Positions 1-9,100 of a stretch of DNA of 64,000 nucleotides are shown one piece after another (within the stretch, counting starts at the first letter, position 1; each line of letters starts with the position of its first letter). A program made the translations under genes and the position numbers. This DNA is from Micromonosporaceae bacterium (GTDB lineage Bacteria > Actinomycetota > Actinomycetes > Mycobacteriales > Micromonosporaceae), in contig WHTQ01000007.1 in assembly GCA_009377645.1 (NCBI GenBank), positions 31,552 to 95,551 of the forward strand, written 5' to 3'. The notes beneath the pieces were generated by a model, which did not search any database, was not told the origin of the DNA, and worked only from the letters and a program-made list of their open reading frames with translations.

Positions 1-1
1 G

Positions 2-1006
2 TCCGACCACCCGGACCCGGCGACCGCTCCGGCCGGTCCGCTCGCCCAGGCCATGCAGCTGCCGGAGCAGCTGGCCCGGGCGGTTCCGGAACAGCTGGCC
101 CGGGTGGTTCCGGAGCAGCTCGTCCGGGCCATGCCGCAGCCGATCGCCCGAGCGCTGAACCTGGGCCGGCGCGGGGTGGCGAACCAGGCCAAGGACCCGG
201 TCGGGCCGCTGCGCGAGTTCACGACGCTGAGCCTGCGGATGTTCTCGGTGATCGCCGCCGACCGCGGGTTCCTGCTGTTCCTGCTCGGGCTGCCGATGGT
301 GCTCGCGCTGCTGTCCCACGCGGTGCCGGGCGAGACCGGTCTCGGACCGCCGGACGGGTTCAGCCTGGAGGCGCAGCGGCTGCTGGTGGTGCTGGTGGTC
401 GGGGCGGCATTCATCGGGATCTCGTCCTCGATCCGGGAGATCGTCAACGAGAGCGTCATCTACCAGCGGGAACGCGCGGTCGGCCTGTCCCCCGGTGCGT
501 ACCTGGGCTCGAAGTTCGTGGTGCTGGGCATCATCAACGTAGTCCAGGTGAGCATCTTCGTGTGGCTGTCGCTGCTCGGCCGGGGCGGGCCGGAGGTGGC
601 GCTGGTGCTCGGCTCCCCGCTGCTGGAGATCATCGTCCCGGTGGCGATGGTCACCACCAGCTGCACGATGTTCGGGCTGTGCATCAGCGCGCTGGCCCGG
701 TCGATGGCGCAGACCACGCCGGTGCTGGTAGTGGCGGTGATGGCGATGCTGGTGCTCTCGGGCGGGCTGTTCGAGCTGGCCGGCGAGCCGGTGCTGAACC
801 AGGTGTCGTGGCTCTCGCCGACCCGCTGGGGGTTCGCGGCCGGGGCCTCCACCGTGGACCTGCTCAGCATGGTGCCGATCGACGACTCGCTGTGGGCCCA
901 CAGCGCCGGTTCCTGGTGGCGGGCGATCCTGCTGCTGGCCGTGCAGATCGGGCTGCTCACAGCGGCCGCCCGGCTGGCCATGCGCCGGCTGGAGCCCGGC
1001 CGCTAG
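2..1006 (+). CDS. ABC-2 type exporter permease region (5' end outside window)
   Basis: The reading frame is open to the left edge, so this is the C-terminal part (334 residues) of a longer gene. About six hydrophobic helices are visible, including a cluster near residues 90-140 and a last one just before the C-terminus. Together with the SIREIVNESVIYQRERAVGL stretch after the second helix, this is the layout of an ABC-2/ABCG permease; in actinobacteria such permeases are often fused behind FHA and ATPase domains, which would lie upstream (inference). The linker before the first helix carries three 8-residue repeats (PEQLARAV, PEQLARVV, PEQLVRAM), encoded by three 24-bp DNA repeats. The substrate cannot be told. 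The TAG stop lies inside the first unit of the tandem repeat that follows. Confidence 0.75.
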   Translation, partial: SDHPDPATAPAGPLAQAMQLPEQLARAVPEQLARVVPEQLVRAMPQPIARALNLGRRGVANQAKDPVGPLREFTTLSLRMFSVIAADRGFLLFLLGLPMVLALLSHAVPGETGLGPPDGFSLEAQRLLVVLVVGAAFIGISSSIREIVNESVIYQRERAVGLSPGAYLGSKFVVLGIINVVQVSIFVWLSLLGRGGPEVALVLGSPLLEIIVPVAMVTTSCTMFGLCISALARSMAQTTPVLVVAVMAMLVLSGGLFELAGEPVLNQVSWLSPTRWGFAAGASTVDLLSMVPIDDSLWAHSAGSWWRAILLLAVQIGLLTAAARLAMRRLEPGR

Positions 1007-1200
1007 CGAGGCGTAGCGCAGCGAAGCCCCGCGATCAAGCGGCCGGGCCCAGCATCACAGCCGCTAGCGAGGCGTAGCGCAGCGAAGCCCCGCGATCAAG
1101 CGGCCGGGCCCAGCATCACAGCCGCTAGCGAGGCGTAGCGCAGCGAAGCCCCGCGATCAAGCGGCCGGGCTCCAGCACCACCGCTAGCGAGGCCCCGCCC
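1001..1200. repeat. 61-bp tandem repeat, three units plus a degenerate fourth
   Basis: Units begin with CGCTAGCGAGGCGTAGCGCA at 1001, 1062 and 1123; a reduced fourth copy at about 1182 keeps only CGCTAGCGAGGCCCCGC. Units one and two are essentially identical. GCCCGGCCGCT at 995-1005 can pair with AGCGGCCGGGC at 1038-1048, and the same pairing is available in each unit, so the transcript could form serial stem-loops just after the exporter stop codon. Nothing else is seen between 1007 and 1227. The core GCGAGG...AAGCCCCGC resembles the repeat embedded in pyrC near 27.38 kb. Confidence 0.9.
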
Positions 1201-1227
1201 GATGTCTGCGTGTGCACCGCCGCCGGG

Positions 1228-1647
1228 TCAGGAGGCTCCGCCTTCGTGTGCTCGTTTGGTGTACGTGCCCGAGGTGAGGTTGGCATAGGACTTGGCGACG
1301 ATCTCCTCCAGCGCCTTCAGGTCGACCGTGCTCAGGTCCTTGACGTGGATGCATCCGACCCGAGCCGCGTGCGGCCCGAGTCGTGCGAGCAGATCGGTGT
1401 GCGCCCCGACGCCGTCGGACAGGTAGACGACGGTGGCCGCCTGACGGGCAGCGAACCCGGCCGCCGGGGCGGTGCCCTCACGGCCGCTGGCATACCGGTA
1501 GTGGTACTCGCCGAACCCGACGATGCTGCCCCACATCCGGGGCGGTTGGCTGGTAGCCCGTCGCATCAGCTCGATCATCGTCTCGGCATCGCGTTGACGC
1601 ACCTTGGAGCGGACTGCATTCACGTAGGTCTCGACGGCGTTGTCCAT
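1228..1647 (-). CDS. DUF1801 (YdhG-like) domain protein
   Basis: A 139-residue protein whose core (ELMRRATSQPPRMWGSIVGF, then YHYRYASGREG) and C-terminal VGCIHVKDLSTVDL segment match the DUF1801/YdhG family of small cytoplasmic proteins. No catalytic role is established for the family. I chose the second ATG (at 1647) because AAGGGAA lies five bases upstream of it; the first ATG at 1662 has no Shine-Dalgarno sequence and would add MAREA. It stands alone between the tandem repeats and the FUSC gene and is probably monocistronic. Confidence 0.8.
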   Translation of the reverse strand: MDNAVETYVNAVRSKVRQRDAETMIELMRRATSQPPRMWGSIVGFGEYHYRYASGREGTAPAAGFAARQAATVVYLSDGVGAHTDLLARLGPHAARVGCIHVKDLSTVDLKALEEIVAKSYANLTSGTYTKRAHEGGAS

Positions 1648-1771
1648 CGCTTCCCTTGCCATGATGCGTAGTGTATGGCGATCGCCACGTTCGGCGCGGC
1701 ACAGCGGCCGGTATCCCCGAATGCCCGCCGGTTCCGGTCGTGATCGAGCGTGCGTGGATCGCGTTCTCGAC

Positions 1772-2902
1772 TCAGGCGCGGTCGATGGATTCCTGCAGCA
1801 GCTGCTGCGCTTCCGTGGCGGGGATGCCGGTGGCCCGGAGCAGGTCGATGGCGACCGACCGGACCTGCGCGACCACCACCCCGCCCGAGAAGCCGACCCC
1901 GTCCCGGTACGCCTGGGTGGCCTGCCCGACCGCGCTGAGCGCCCGCCCCCGGCAGGCCTCCGGCTCCACCGCCTCGGCCAGCTCCCGGCGCAGCCAGGTG
2001 ACCGCCTCCCCGAGCAGCCGCACCGCCTCCGGCAGCCGGTCCGGCACCTGCTCACCGTCGGCGAGCAGCCGGACCGTGCGCCGCGCCAGCACCCGGGCGT
2101 TGCGCACCGCGTGCCCGATGTGTTCGGCACTGTCCACGTACTGCGTGAGCGGTCCCCGGGATCGCCACCGGATCGGCGCCAGGGTAGCGCTCTCCCGGCC
2201 CGCCGCCAGCGCCTCCTCGAACCGGATCAGACCGGCCTCGCCGTGGTCGAGCGTGCCCACCGCCGACTCGGCCCGGCGCCGGTCCCGGTCGGCCAGCGCG
2301 CTTGCGGATCGGGCCAGCCCGGTGGCCAGCGCGTCCAGCACCGGCGCGGTGGCCCGGGACACCACGGTCAGCGGGTTGGTGGGCAGCAGCAGCGCCATCA
2401 CCCCCAGGCCGACCAGCCCGCCGATCAGCGCGTCCACGAACCGGAGCTGGCTCAGCCCGCTGCCCGGCGGGGTGAGCGTGGCCACCAGTGCGGCGGAGGT
2501 GGCCGACTGGACGACCAGTGCCGGGCCGCCGCCGACGAAGATCGCGACCAGGATCGCGAGCGCCACCACCAGCGCGATCTGGGCCGGGCCAGTGCCGATC
2601 CAGGCGATCAGCAGGTCGCCGACGCCGATCCCCACCGCCACCCCGACCACCAGCTCGCTGGCCCGGCGCAGCCGCTGGCCGACCGAGACGGCCAGCGTGA
2701 CCACCGCCGCGATTGGCGCGAAGAACGGCTGGGCGTGCCCGACCAGGTCGTGCGCGACGAACCAGGCCAGGCCGGCGGCCAGCCCAGCCTGCAGCGCCAG
2801 CCAGACCCCGACCCGCAGCCGGCGCACCCGGTCCCGCAGGGTGGCGTGCGACCGGCGGGTCAGTGCCGCCAGGCCCTCCCCCATCGCCGCCCGCTGCGCC
2901 AC
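1772..2902 (-). CDS. FUSC-family (aromatic acid exporter-like) membrane protein
   Basis: 376 residues. Four to five hydrophobic helices lie in the first 180 residues, with the helix pair typical of FUSC/ArAE proteins (QPFFAPIAAVVTLAVSVGQR, then a basic turn and VVGVAVGIGVGDLLIAWIG). The remainder is a charged, helical cytoplasmic domain rich in Arg and Ala. FUSC proteins are inner-membrane permeases, some of which export aromatic acids; the substrate here is unknown. The GTG at 2902 is preceded by GAGG only three bases away, and an ATG at 2884 (MGEGLAALTRR) is an equally possible start. It shares no overlap with neighbours. Confidence 0.75.
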   Translation of the reverse strand: MAQRAAMGEGLAALTRRSHATLRDRVRRLRVGVWLALQAGLAAGLAWFVAHDLVGHAQPFFAPIAAVVTLAVSVGQRLRRASELVVGVAVGIGVGDLLIAWIGTGPAQIALVVALAILVAIFVGGGPALVVQSATSAALVATLTPPGSGLSQLRFVDALIGGLVGLGVMALLLPTNPLTVVSRATAPVLDALATGLARSASALADRDRRRAESAVGTLDHGEAGLIRFEEALAAGRESATLAPIRWRSRGPLTQYVDSAEHIGHAVRNARVLARRTVRLLADGEQVPDRLPEAVRLLGEAVTWLRRELAEAVEPEACRGRALSAVGQATQAYRDGVGFSGGVVVAQVRSVAIDLLRATGIPATEAQQLLQESIDRA

Positions 2903-2946
2903 AGCCCTCGAGAGTACGCGGGCGCCGGCCGGCCGGGACGGTCAAC

Positions 2947-4350
2947 TCACGCGGACCGGCGCAGCAGCGCCAGGAACATCGCGTCGGTGCCGTGCCGGTG
3001 CGGCCAGAGCTGGACGGTCGGGCCCACGCCGAGTCCCGGCATCCCGTCCGGGAAGTAGGCCCGAGCGTCCAGCAGGGTGGTCGGGTGCGGGCTGCGGCGG
3101 CGACCCTCGGCCAGGCTTACCTGAGTCTCCACCAGGTGCGGCGAGCAGGTCACGTAGGCCACCAGCCCACCCGGCCGGGCCGCCGCGATCCCCGCCACCA
3201 GCAGCTCCCGCTGCAGCCGGGTCAGCGCCGGCAGGTCCGCCGGTGACCGCCGCCAGCGTGCCTCCGGTCGCCGGCGCAGCGCACCCAACCCGGTGCACGG
3301 GGCGTCCACCAGTACCCGGTCGAACCGGCCCGCCGGCAGGTCCTCACTGACGCCCACCGCCCGCCCGTCCTCGCGTACCACCGTCACCGGAAACCCGCGG
3401 ACCGCCTGCTCCACCAGCCGGGCCCGGTGCGGGGCGATCTCCACCGCCGTCACCTTGGCGCGCAGCGGCGCGGCCAGCCCACCCAGCAGCGCCGCCTTCC
3501 CACCCGGTCCGGCGCACAGGTCCAGCCACCGCTGGGCCGGCCCCTCCGAGACCGGTGCCGTGGCCAGCGCCGCCGTCACCAGCTGGGAACCCTCGTCCTG
3601 TACGTGCGCCCGGCCGCCGGTCACCGCCGGCAGCTCACCGGGGGGGCCGCCGGGCAGGTAGACCGCGTACGGGGAGAACGCGCCCGGTGCGCCGCCCACC
3701 TCGTCGGCCAGGGCGACCGCGTCGACCCGACCGGGTCGGGCGCACAGATGCACTCCGGCCGGCTCGTTGTCCTCGGCCAGCGCCTGCGCCAGCTCCGCCC
3801 GGTCCCCGCCGAGCGCCTCCGAGAACGTCCGGACGATCCAGGCCGGGTGGCTGTGCGTCACCACGAGGTGGCCGACCGGGTCGTCGGACTCGGCCGGGAC
3901 GACCCGGTCCAGCCAGTCGTCCAGCGAGGCGGTGGAGACGTTGCGCAGCACCGCGTTGGCGAAACCGGTGGCGCCGGGGGTGATCGCCTTGACCAGCCCG
4001 ACCGTGGCCGACACCGCGGCGTGCGCCGGAACCCGGGTGAACAGCAGCTGGTACGCGCCGAGCCGCAGCGCGTCCCGGGTCGGCGGGTCGATCCGCTCGA
4101 CCGGCCGCTCCGCCGCGGCCGCGACAATCTCGTCGAGGGTGGCGCGGCGGCGCAGGGTGCCGTAGACCAGCTCGGTGGCGAACGCCGCGTCCCGGCCACC
4201 GAGCCGGGCCTCGGCCAGGATCCCCGGCAGCGCCAGGTTCGCGTACGCGTCCTGGCGGTGGACGGCCACCAGCGCGTCGAAGGCGGCCCGCCGGGCCGGA
4301 TCCATGCCCGCCCGGTCCCGGCCGGGCGGGCGGGGCCTCCGGTCAGTCAC
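2947..4350 (-). CDS. rsmB: 16S rRNA m5C967 methyltransferase RsmB (Fmu)
   Basis: 467 residues. An N-terminal NusB-like RNA-binding domain (about 15-145) precedes a class I SAM-dependent methyltransferase domain. Visible signatures are the SAM loop [14 protein letters not shown] (about 277-290), the PC motif DAPCTGLG with Cys352, and the TCS motif with catalytic Cys402 in [10 protein letters not shown]. This is the two-cysteine chemistry of the RsmB/NOP2 family, which makes 5-methylcytosine in rRNA. The GTG start overlaps the fmt stop by 8 bp (GTGACTGA), indicating translational coupling in a def-fmt-rsmB operon. Confidence 0.93.
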   Translation of the reverse strand: MTDRRPRPPGRDRAGMDPARRAAFDALVAVHRQDAYANLALPGILAEARLGGRDAAFATELVYGTLRRRATLDEIVAAAAERPVERIDPPTRDALRLGAYQLLFTRVPAHAAVSATVGLVKAITPGATGFANAVLRNVSTASLDDWLDRVVPAESDDPVGHLVVTHSHPAWIVRTFSEALGGDRAELAQALAEDNEPAGVHLCARPGRVDAVALADEVGGAPGAFSPYAVYLPGGPPGELPAVTGGRAHVQDEGSQLVTAALATAPVSEGPAQRWLDLCAGPGGKAALLGGLAAPLRAKVTAVEIAPHRARLVEQAVRGFPVTVVREDGRAVGVSEDLPAGRFDRVLVDAPCTGLGALRRRPEARWRRSPADLPALTRLQRELLVAGIAAARPGGLVAYVTCSPHLVETQVSLAEGRRRSPHPTTLLDARAYFPDGMPGLGVGPTVQLWPHRHGTDAMFLALLRRSA

Positions 4351-5278
4351 CGAGCCGCTCCCCGGGCGCCGGGCGCACGCCGCGGGCCCAGTCGAGCGCC
4401 GGCATCGGCCGCTTGCCGGCGGCCGCGACCCGGCCCAGCGCGACCGGCTCGGTGCCGGTGCCGACCAGCACCCGGTCCTTCGCCACTCGCAGCTCGCCGG
4501 GCTTCAGCCGGCCGGCCGGATCGGCACCGGTCGGGGTTACTGGGCCGAGCTTGACCCGCTCGCCGCGGAAGGTGGTCCAGGCGCCGGGGGCCGGGGTGCC
4601 GGCCCGGATCCGGCGGTCGACGCCGACGGCCGGCTCCGCCCACCGTACCCGGGTGTCCTCGGTGGTGATCTTCGGCGCGAGCGTGACTCCGTCGGCCGGC
4701 TGCGGCGCCGCCCGCGCCGTGTCGTCCTCGATCGCGTCCAGCACCTGTACGAGCAGCCGGGCACCGGCGACGGCCAGCCGATCCAGCAGGTCGCCGGCCG
4801 TGTCGGTGGGCCCGACCGGCTCGGTGACGGTGCCGAACACCGGGCCGGTGTCCAGTCCCTGCTCGAGCTGGAACACGCTGGCGCCGGTCAGCTCGTCCCC
4901 GCGCAGCACCGCGTGCGGCACCGGCGCCGCCCCCCGCCAGGCCGGCAGCAGCGAGAAGTGCAGGTTGACCCAGCCGTGCCGGGGGATGGCCAGCGCCGCC
5001 GGCGGGACCAGCGCGCCGTAGGCAACCACCGGGACGCAGTCCGGCGTCAGCGAGCGCAGCCGCTGCTGGAACTCCGGCTCCCGCGGCCGGGTCGGGGTCA
5101 GCGCCTCGATTCCCCGCTCGTGCGCCCAGCCGCGCACCGGCGACGGCAGCAGCCGGCGTCCCCGGCCGGCCGGGGCGTCCGGGCGGGTCAGCACCGCGAC
5201 CAGCTCGTGCCGGGACGCCGCGATCGCCGCCAGGGCAGGCAGCGCCACCGCCGGCGTACCGGCGAACACCAGCCGCAC
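4343..5278 (-). CDS. fmt: Methionyl-tRNA formyltransferase
   Basis: 311 residues, the usual family length. It transfers a formyl group from 10-formyl-THF to initiator Met-tRNA. The active site is plain: [15 protein letters not shown] with Asn105 and His107, and [10 protein letters not shown] with Asp143. The C-terminal OB-fold (about 205-300) binds tRNA. It is read two bases after def and overlaps rsmB, so the enzymes that add and remove the formyl group are made from one message. Confidence 0.96.
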   Translation of the reverse strand: MRLVFAGTPAVALPALAAIAASRHELVAVLTRPDAPAGRGRRLLPSPVRGWAHERGIEALTPTRPREPEFQQRLRSLTPDCVPVVAYGALVPPAALAIPRHGWVNLHFSLLPAWRGAAPVPHAVLRGDELTGASVFQLEQGLDTGPVFGTVTEPVGPTDTAGDLLDRLAVAGARLLVQVLDAIEDDTARAAPQPADGVTLAPKITTEDTRVRWAEPAVGVDRRIRAGTPAPGAWTTFRGERVKLGPVTPTGADPAGRLKPGELRVAKDRVLVGTGTEPVALGRVAAAGKRPMPALDWARGVRPAPGERLGD

Positions 5279-5280
5279 GG

Positions 5281-5847
5281 TCAGCCTCCCAGGCCGAGCG
5301 GGCTCGGGTGGGGGCTCGGATGCGGGCTGACCTTGATGGTCGGCGGGGCCGCCGGGTCATACCAGTCCGCCTGCCGGATCTGCCGCATCGCCTGCTTACG
5401 GCGCTGCGGGTCGAGCCGGTCCAGGAACAGCACCCCGTCCAGGTGGTCGGTCTCGTGCTGGGCGCACCGCGCCAGCTGCCCCGTGCCCACCAGCCGCACC
5501 GGGTCGCCGTGCTGGTTGAAGCCCCGCGCCACCACGTTCATCCGCCGCTTCGTGTCCACGTAGACGCCGGGGATGGACAGGCAGCCCTCCGTACCGTCCT
5601 GCTCCTCGTCGTCCGGGAAGTCGAGCGCCGGGTTGACCAGGTGCCCGACCACGTCGTCCACGTCGAAGACGAACACCCGCAGGCCGACCCCGAGCTGCGG
5701 CGCCGCCAGCCCGCTGCCCTCCTGGTCCCGCAGCGTGTCGGTCAGGTCGGACACCAGCGTGCGCAGCTCCTTGTCGAAGTCGACCACCGGCTCGGCCGGG
5801 GTACGCAGGACCGGGTCCCCGAACAGGCGGACAGGCTGGACGGTCAC
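5281..5847 (-). CDS. def: Peptide deformylase
   Basis: 188 residues. The three deformylase motifs are intact: GSGLAAPQ (44-51), EGCLS with metal ligand Cys90, and HETDH with ligands His131 and His135 and catalytic Glu132. It removes formyl groups from nascent proteins at the ribosome. The GTG start has a strong GAGGAG site seven bases upstream. The C-terminus carries a proline-rich tail with three SPHP-type repeats ([10 protein letters not shown]), which is not part of the fold. Confidence 0.95.
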   Translation of the reverse strand: MTVQPVRLFGDPVLRTPAEPVVDFDKELRTLVSDLTDTLRDQEGSGLAAPQLGVGLRVFVFDVDDVVGHLVNPALDFPDDEEQDGTEGCLSIPGVYVDTKRRMNVVARGFNQHGDPVRLVGTGQLARCAQHETDHLDGVLFLDRLDPQRRKQAMRQIRQADWYDPAAPPTIKVSPHPSPHPSPLGLGG

Positions 5848-5930
5848 GTGCTCTCCTCGCGGGACGCTGGTCGGTCAGGTCAGGTCAGCGTCTCAGTCTA
5901 CGGCTCGGGTACGCCGCCGGGGATGGCCAC

Positions 5931-5936
5931 TAGGCT
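5931..5936 (+). promoter_or_regulatory. -10 element TAGGCT for a probable leaderless transcript
   Basis: TAGGCT lies six bases before the GTG at 5943 and no Shine-Dalgarno sequence is present. This is the spacing expected if transcription starts on the G of the start codon. No good -35 hexamer is visible. Confidence 0.45.
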
Positions 5937-5942
5937 GGCCGG

Positions 5943-6986
5943 GTGACGGACGTGCCGGGCAGCTACGGGCTGGCGGTCTGGGGGTCGCCGCAGTGGCGGG
6001 CCCAGGCGGCCTCGTGGCTGGACGAGCAGCTGGCCGCGGCCGGCCTCGCCCGGACCGGCGAGGTGACCCAGCCGCACCTGCGGGCCTGGGGGACGGTGCT
6101 GCGGGCACCGACCACCGACGGGCCGGTCTGGTTGAAGGCGCCGGGCCCAGGCACCGCCTTCGAGGTGGAGCTGTACCGGCTGCTGGCCCGGGTCGCCCCG
6201 GACCGGGTGCTCCCGGCGCTGGCCGCCGACCCGCGCCGGGGCTGGTTGCTGCTGCCCGACGGCGGACCGACCCTCGGCGAACGGGTCACCGGCGGCGACC
6301 TGGTCGAGGCGCTGGTGGTGATCCTTCCGCAGTACGGTCAGCTCCAGCGCGACCTGGCCGGACACGTCGACGAGCTGCTGGCGTTCGGAGTCACCGACAT
6401 GCGCGCGGCGGTCATGCCGCAGCGCTTCGACGAGGCGTTGACCGCGGCGCGCGAGTATCTCGGCTACGCCGGCACCGCCCCCGACTGGGCGCTGTACCAC
6501 CGGATCGTCGGTGCCCGCGCGAGCGTCGCGGCGTGGTGCCAGCGGCTGGCCGGCGCGCCGGTGCCGCCCAGCCTGGACCACAACGACCTGCACCCGTTCA
6601 ACATCTTCCTCGCCGGCACCGACGGCGCCAGCCCCGCCGGCCCCGCCAGGTTCTACGACTGGGGAGACAGCGTGGTGGCACATCCGTTCGCCAGCCTGCT
6701 GGTCGGGCTCGGGTTCCTGCACCAGAGCCTCGGCGCCGGCCCGGACGACCCGCAGATCGTCCGCCCCCGCGACGCGTACCTGGAGGTGTTCAGCGACCTC
6801 GCCTCCCACGCTGAGCTGGTCGAGACGATCGGGCTGGCGTGCTCGGTGGGCAAGATCGCCCGGGCGCTGACCTGGCACCGCTCGCTGCGGGCGCAGGGTC
6901 TCGAGCAGGCCGGCGAGCACGCGCGAGCGCCGCTTGAGTCGCTGGCGTCGATGCTCGGCCCCAGCTACCTCACGCTGGGCGCCTGA
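5943..6986 (+). CDS. Aminoglycoside phosphotransferase (APH)-fold small-molecule kinase
   Basis: 347 residues. The kinase catalytic loop is HNDLHPFN (213-220) with Asp215 and Asn220, followed by the metal-binding FYDWGD with Asp239. An N-terminal lobe with WLKAPGPG (about 63-70) supplies the ATP-site lysine. The fold is that of APH/choline kinases, which phosphorylate hydroxyl groups on small molecules; many are not resistance genes, and I would not infer drug resistance here. It is the only rightward gene in this stretch, lies between def and priA, and is probably leaderless (see the -10 element upstream). It ends 10 bp from the priA stop. Confidence 0.8.
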   Translation: MTDVPGSYGLAVWGSPQWRAQAASWLDEQLAAAGLARTGEVTQPHLRAWGTVLRAPTTDGPVWLKAPGPGTAFEVELYRLLARVAPDRVLPALAADPRRGWLLLPDGGPTLGERVTGGDLVEALVVILPQYGQLQRDLAGHVDELLAFGVTDMRAAVMPQRFDEALTAAREYLGYAGTAPDWALYHRIVGARASVAAWCQRLAGAPVPPSLDHNDLHPFNIFLAGTDGASPAGPARFYDWGDSVVAHPFASLLVGLGFLHQSLGAGPDDPQIVRPRDAYLEVFSDLASHAELVETIGLACSVGKIARALTWHRSLRAQGLEQAGEHARAPLESLASMLGPSYLTLGA

Positions 6987-6996
6987 CCCACCCCGG

Positions 6997-9099
6997 CTAC
7001 AGCAGGTCCAGCGGGTCGACCTGGATCCGGACCGGGTCCGGGGCCTTGCGGGCGCTGCGCACTCCAGCGGCGGCATGCAGGGCGGTCGCCAGCGCCGGGC
7101 CGGCGCCGCGCGCCACCCGCAGCAGCATCCGCTCCCCCTCCCGCTCCGGTGCGCCGCTGCCCGCCGGCACCGGTCCGAGCACCTGGGTGCCCGCCGGCAG
7201 CGCGCCCTCGGCCGCCGCCAGCAGCTCCGCCACCGCCGCCGGCGGCCCGGTCACGGTGGCTACCCGGGCGACGGGCGGGAACCCCAGTGCCCGCCGTTCG
7301 GCCAGCTCCCGCTCCGCGTACCAGCCCGGGTCGAACCGCAGCAGCGCCTGCACCACCGGTAACGAGCCGTCGGCGACCACCACCACCCGGCCGCCGTCGC
7401 CAGCCGGCCGGGCCAGCGCCGCCGCAGCCAGCCAGCGACGCAGCGTCTCCTCCCCGGCCCGCAGCTCCGCCCGGGTCAGCAGGGCCCAGGTGTCCAGCAG
7501 CAGTACGGCACCGTATCCGCGCTCGGCCACCGGCTCGGCGCCTGGCGTGGCCACCACCACCGCCGGCTGCGCCGGAACCGAGGCCAGCACCGCATCCCGC
7601 CCGGAGGTGCGGACCGGGTGGGACGGGAACGCCCGACCCAGCTCCTCGGCGGTCCGCCGGGCGCCGGTCACCGCGGCCCGCAGCCGCCGCCCGCCGCAGT
7701 GCGGACAGGCGTAGCCGGCGGCCGGCCGCCCGCACCACCGGCAGGCAGCGACCGCGCTGGCCGAGCGCAGCTCCAGCGGGCCGGCGCAGTGCGGGCAGCG
7801 GGCCGAGGCGCGGCAGTCGGCGCACGCCACCGCCGGCAGGTAGCCGCGCCGCGGCACCTGCACCAGCACCGGCGCGCCAGCCGCCAGCGCGTCCCGGGCG
7901 GCGTGCCAGGCGACGCTGGGCAGCCGGGCCGCGGTGGCCGCCGGGTCCCGGGCCAGCTGCGGGTCGTCCCCGGTCGGGGTCACCACCGGGGCGCGCCTCC
8001 GCAGGGTGGCCCGGTCCGGGGTGACCGGCTGGGCCCAGCCGGTCTCGATCAGCTGCTGCGCCTCGGCGGTGCGGGTGAAGCCGCCGACCAGCACCCCGGC
8101 ACCGGCCAGCTGGGCCCGGGTGAGCAGCACCTCCCGGGCGTGCGGGTACGGGGCGCGGGGCTCGGCGTGCAGGTCGTCGCCGTCGTCCCAGATCACGACG
8201 AGACCCAGCCCGAGGCCCGCCGGCACTGGCGCGAACGCCGCCGCCCGGGTGCCGGCGACCACCGCCACCTGCCCCCGGGACGCCCGCAGGAACCGCCGGT
8301 ACCGCTCCGCCGGGCCGAGGTTGGCCGCCAGCGCGATGTGCCGCCCCGGCCCGAGCGCCCCGGTCAGCGCCGCGTCCAGCCGTTCCAGGTCCCGCCCGTC
8401 CGCCACCACCACCACGGCGCCGCGGCCGCCGTGGACGGTCGCCGCCACCGCCTGCGCCACCCGGGCCGGCCAGTCCTCACCCGGCAGCGCGGTCCAGACT
8501 GCGCGCGGCGACCGGCCGCCGGCCAGCGCCCGCCCGAACGCCCGCCCGCTGCGATACCGCCCCCACCCCCCGCCGCCGTGTTGATCATGGACCTCCGTCG
8601 GCGTGTCCCCCGGCGTGTCGGGCAGAAACTCCATGATCGACTCGGTCGATGGAGCCCCGGCTGGGACCGACCCGGCCGCCGGGGGCTCCGCCTCGACCCG
8701 GGCGTGTCGGGGCGGGACAGCCAGCCGCAGCACGTCGACCAGGCTGCCGGCGTACCGCTCGGCGACCGCCCGGGCCAGCCGGAGCACCTCCGGGTGCAGC
8801 ACCGGCTCCGGTGAGACGACCCGCTCCAGGTACGCGAGCCGCCCGGTGTGATCGGAGTCTGCCACCCGCTCCAGCAGCCAGGCGTCGACCAGCTGGCCGG
8901 AGAACCGGACCCGGACCCGGGTGCCGGGCCCGGCCGCCGCGTCGTCCGCCTCCGGAACCAGGTAGTCGAACAGCCGGTCCAGGTGGGGCAGCGGCAGGTC
9001 GACGCAGACTCGCGCGACCGCCAGAGCCGGTGCCGGCCGCCGCTGCCGGGTCCGCCGGCCGGACGCTGCACGGGCCGGCCGACTCACCCCGCCCCGCAC
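6997..9099 (-). CDS. priA: Primosomal protein N' (PriA), helicase-degenerate actinobacterial type
   Basis: 700 residues. The N-terminal DNA-binding domain (VCVDLPLPHLDRLFDYLVP, about 32-50), the zinc-binding cysteine pairs (CADCRASARCPHC ... CRWCGRP ... CPHCGG, mid-protein) and the C-terminal domain are recognisable. The Walker A GxxGxGKT is replaced by ALPGEDWPARV and the DEAH box by IWDDGDD, so ATP-driven unwinding is not expected. This loss is known for actinobacterial PriA, which may act as a loader or scaffold only. About 100 residues of the N-terminal half contain a 25-residue stretch encoded by a palindromic repeat (8580-8641). Another GTG at 9087 is an alternative start. Confidence 0.9.
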   Translation of the reverse strand: MRGGVSRPARAASGRRTRQRRPAPALAVARVCVDLPLPHLDRLFDYLVPEADDAAAGPGTRVRVRFSGQLVDAWLLERVADSDHTGRLAYLERVVSPEPVLHPEVLRLARAVAERYAGSLVDVLRLAVPPRHARVEAEPPAAGSVPAGAPSTESIMEFLPDTPGDTPTEVHDQHGGGGWGRYRSGRAFGRALAGGRSPRAVWTALPGEDWPARVAQAVAATVHGGRGAVVVVADGRDLERLDAALTGALGPGRHIALAANLGPAERYRRFLRASRGQVAVVAGTRAAAFAPVPAGLGLGLVVIWDDGDDLHAEPRAPYPHAREVLLTRAQLAGAGVLVGGFTRTAEAQQLIETGWAQPVTPDRATLRRRAPVVTPTGDDPQLARDPAATAARLPSVAWHAARDALAAGAPVLVQVPRRGYLPAVACADCRASARCPHCAGPLELRSASAVAACRWCGRPAAGYACPHCGGRRLRAAVTGARRTAEELGRAFPSHPVRTSGRDAVLASVPAQPAVVVATPGAEPVAERGYGAVLLLDTWALLTRAELRAGEETLRRWLAAAALARPAGDGGRVVVVADGSLPVVQALLRFDPGWYAERELAERRALGFPPVARVATVTGPPAAVAELLAAAEGALPAGTQVLGPVPAGSGAPEREGERMLLRVARGAGPALATALHAAAGVRSARKAPDPVRIQVDPLDLL
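8580..8641. repeat. GATCATGGA palindromic element inside priA
   Basis: GTTGATCATGGA (8580-8591) and TCCATGATCGAC (8630-8641) form inverted arms with one mismatch, separated by about 38 bases. The element is read in frame as part of PriA (residues around ESIMEFLPDTPGDTPTEVHD). The same arm sequence occurs in the intergenic copy at 9101-9165. Confidence 0.85.
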
Positions 9100-9100
9100 G

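Noticed and set aside
1001..1200. CRISPR array
   Set aside because: Units are directly adjacent with no variable spacers, and no cas genes are near.
5943..6986. Antibiotic resistance gene
   Set aside because: Only the general APH kinase fold is visible; the chromosomal setting and sequence do not match a known resistance enzyme.
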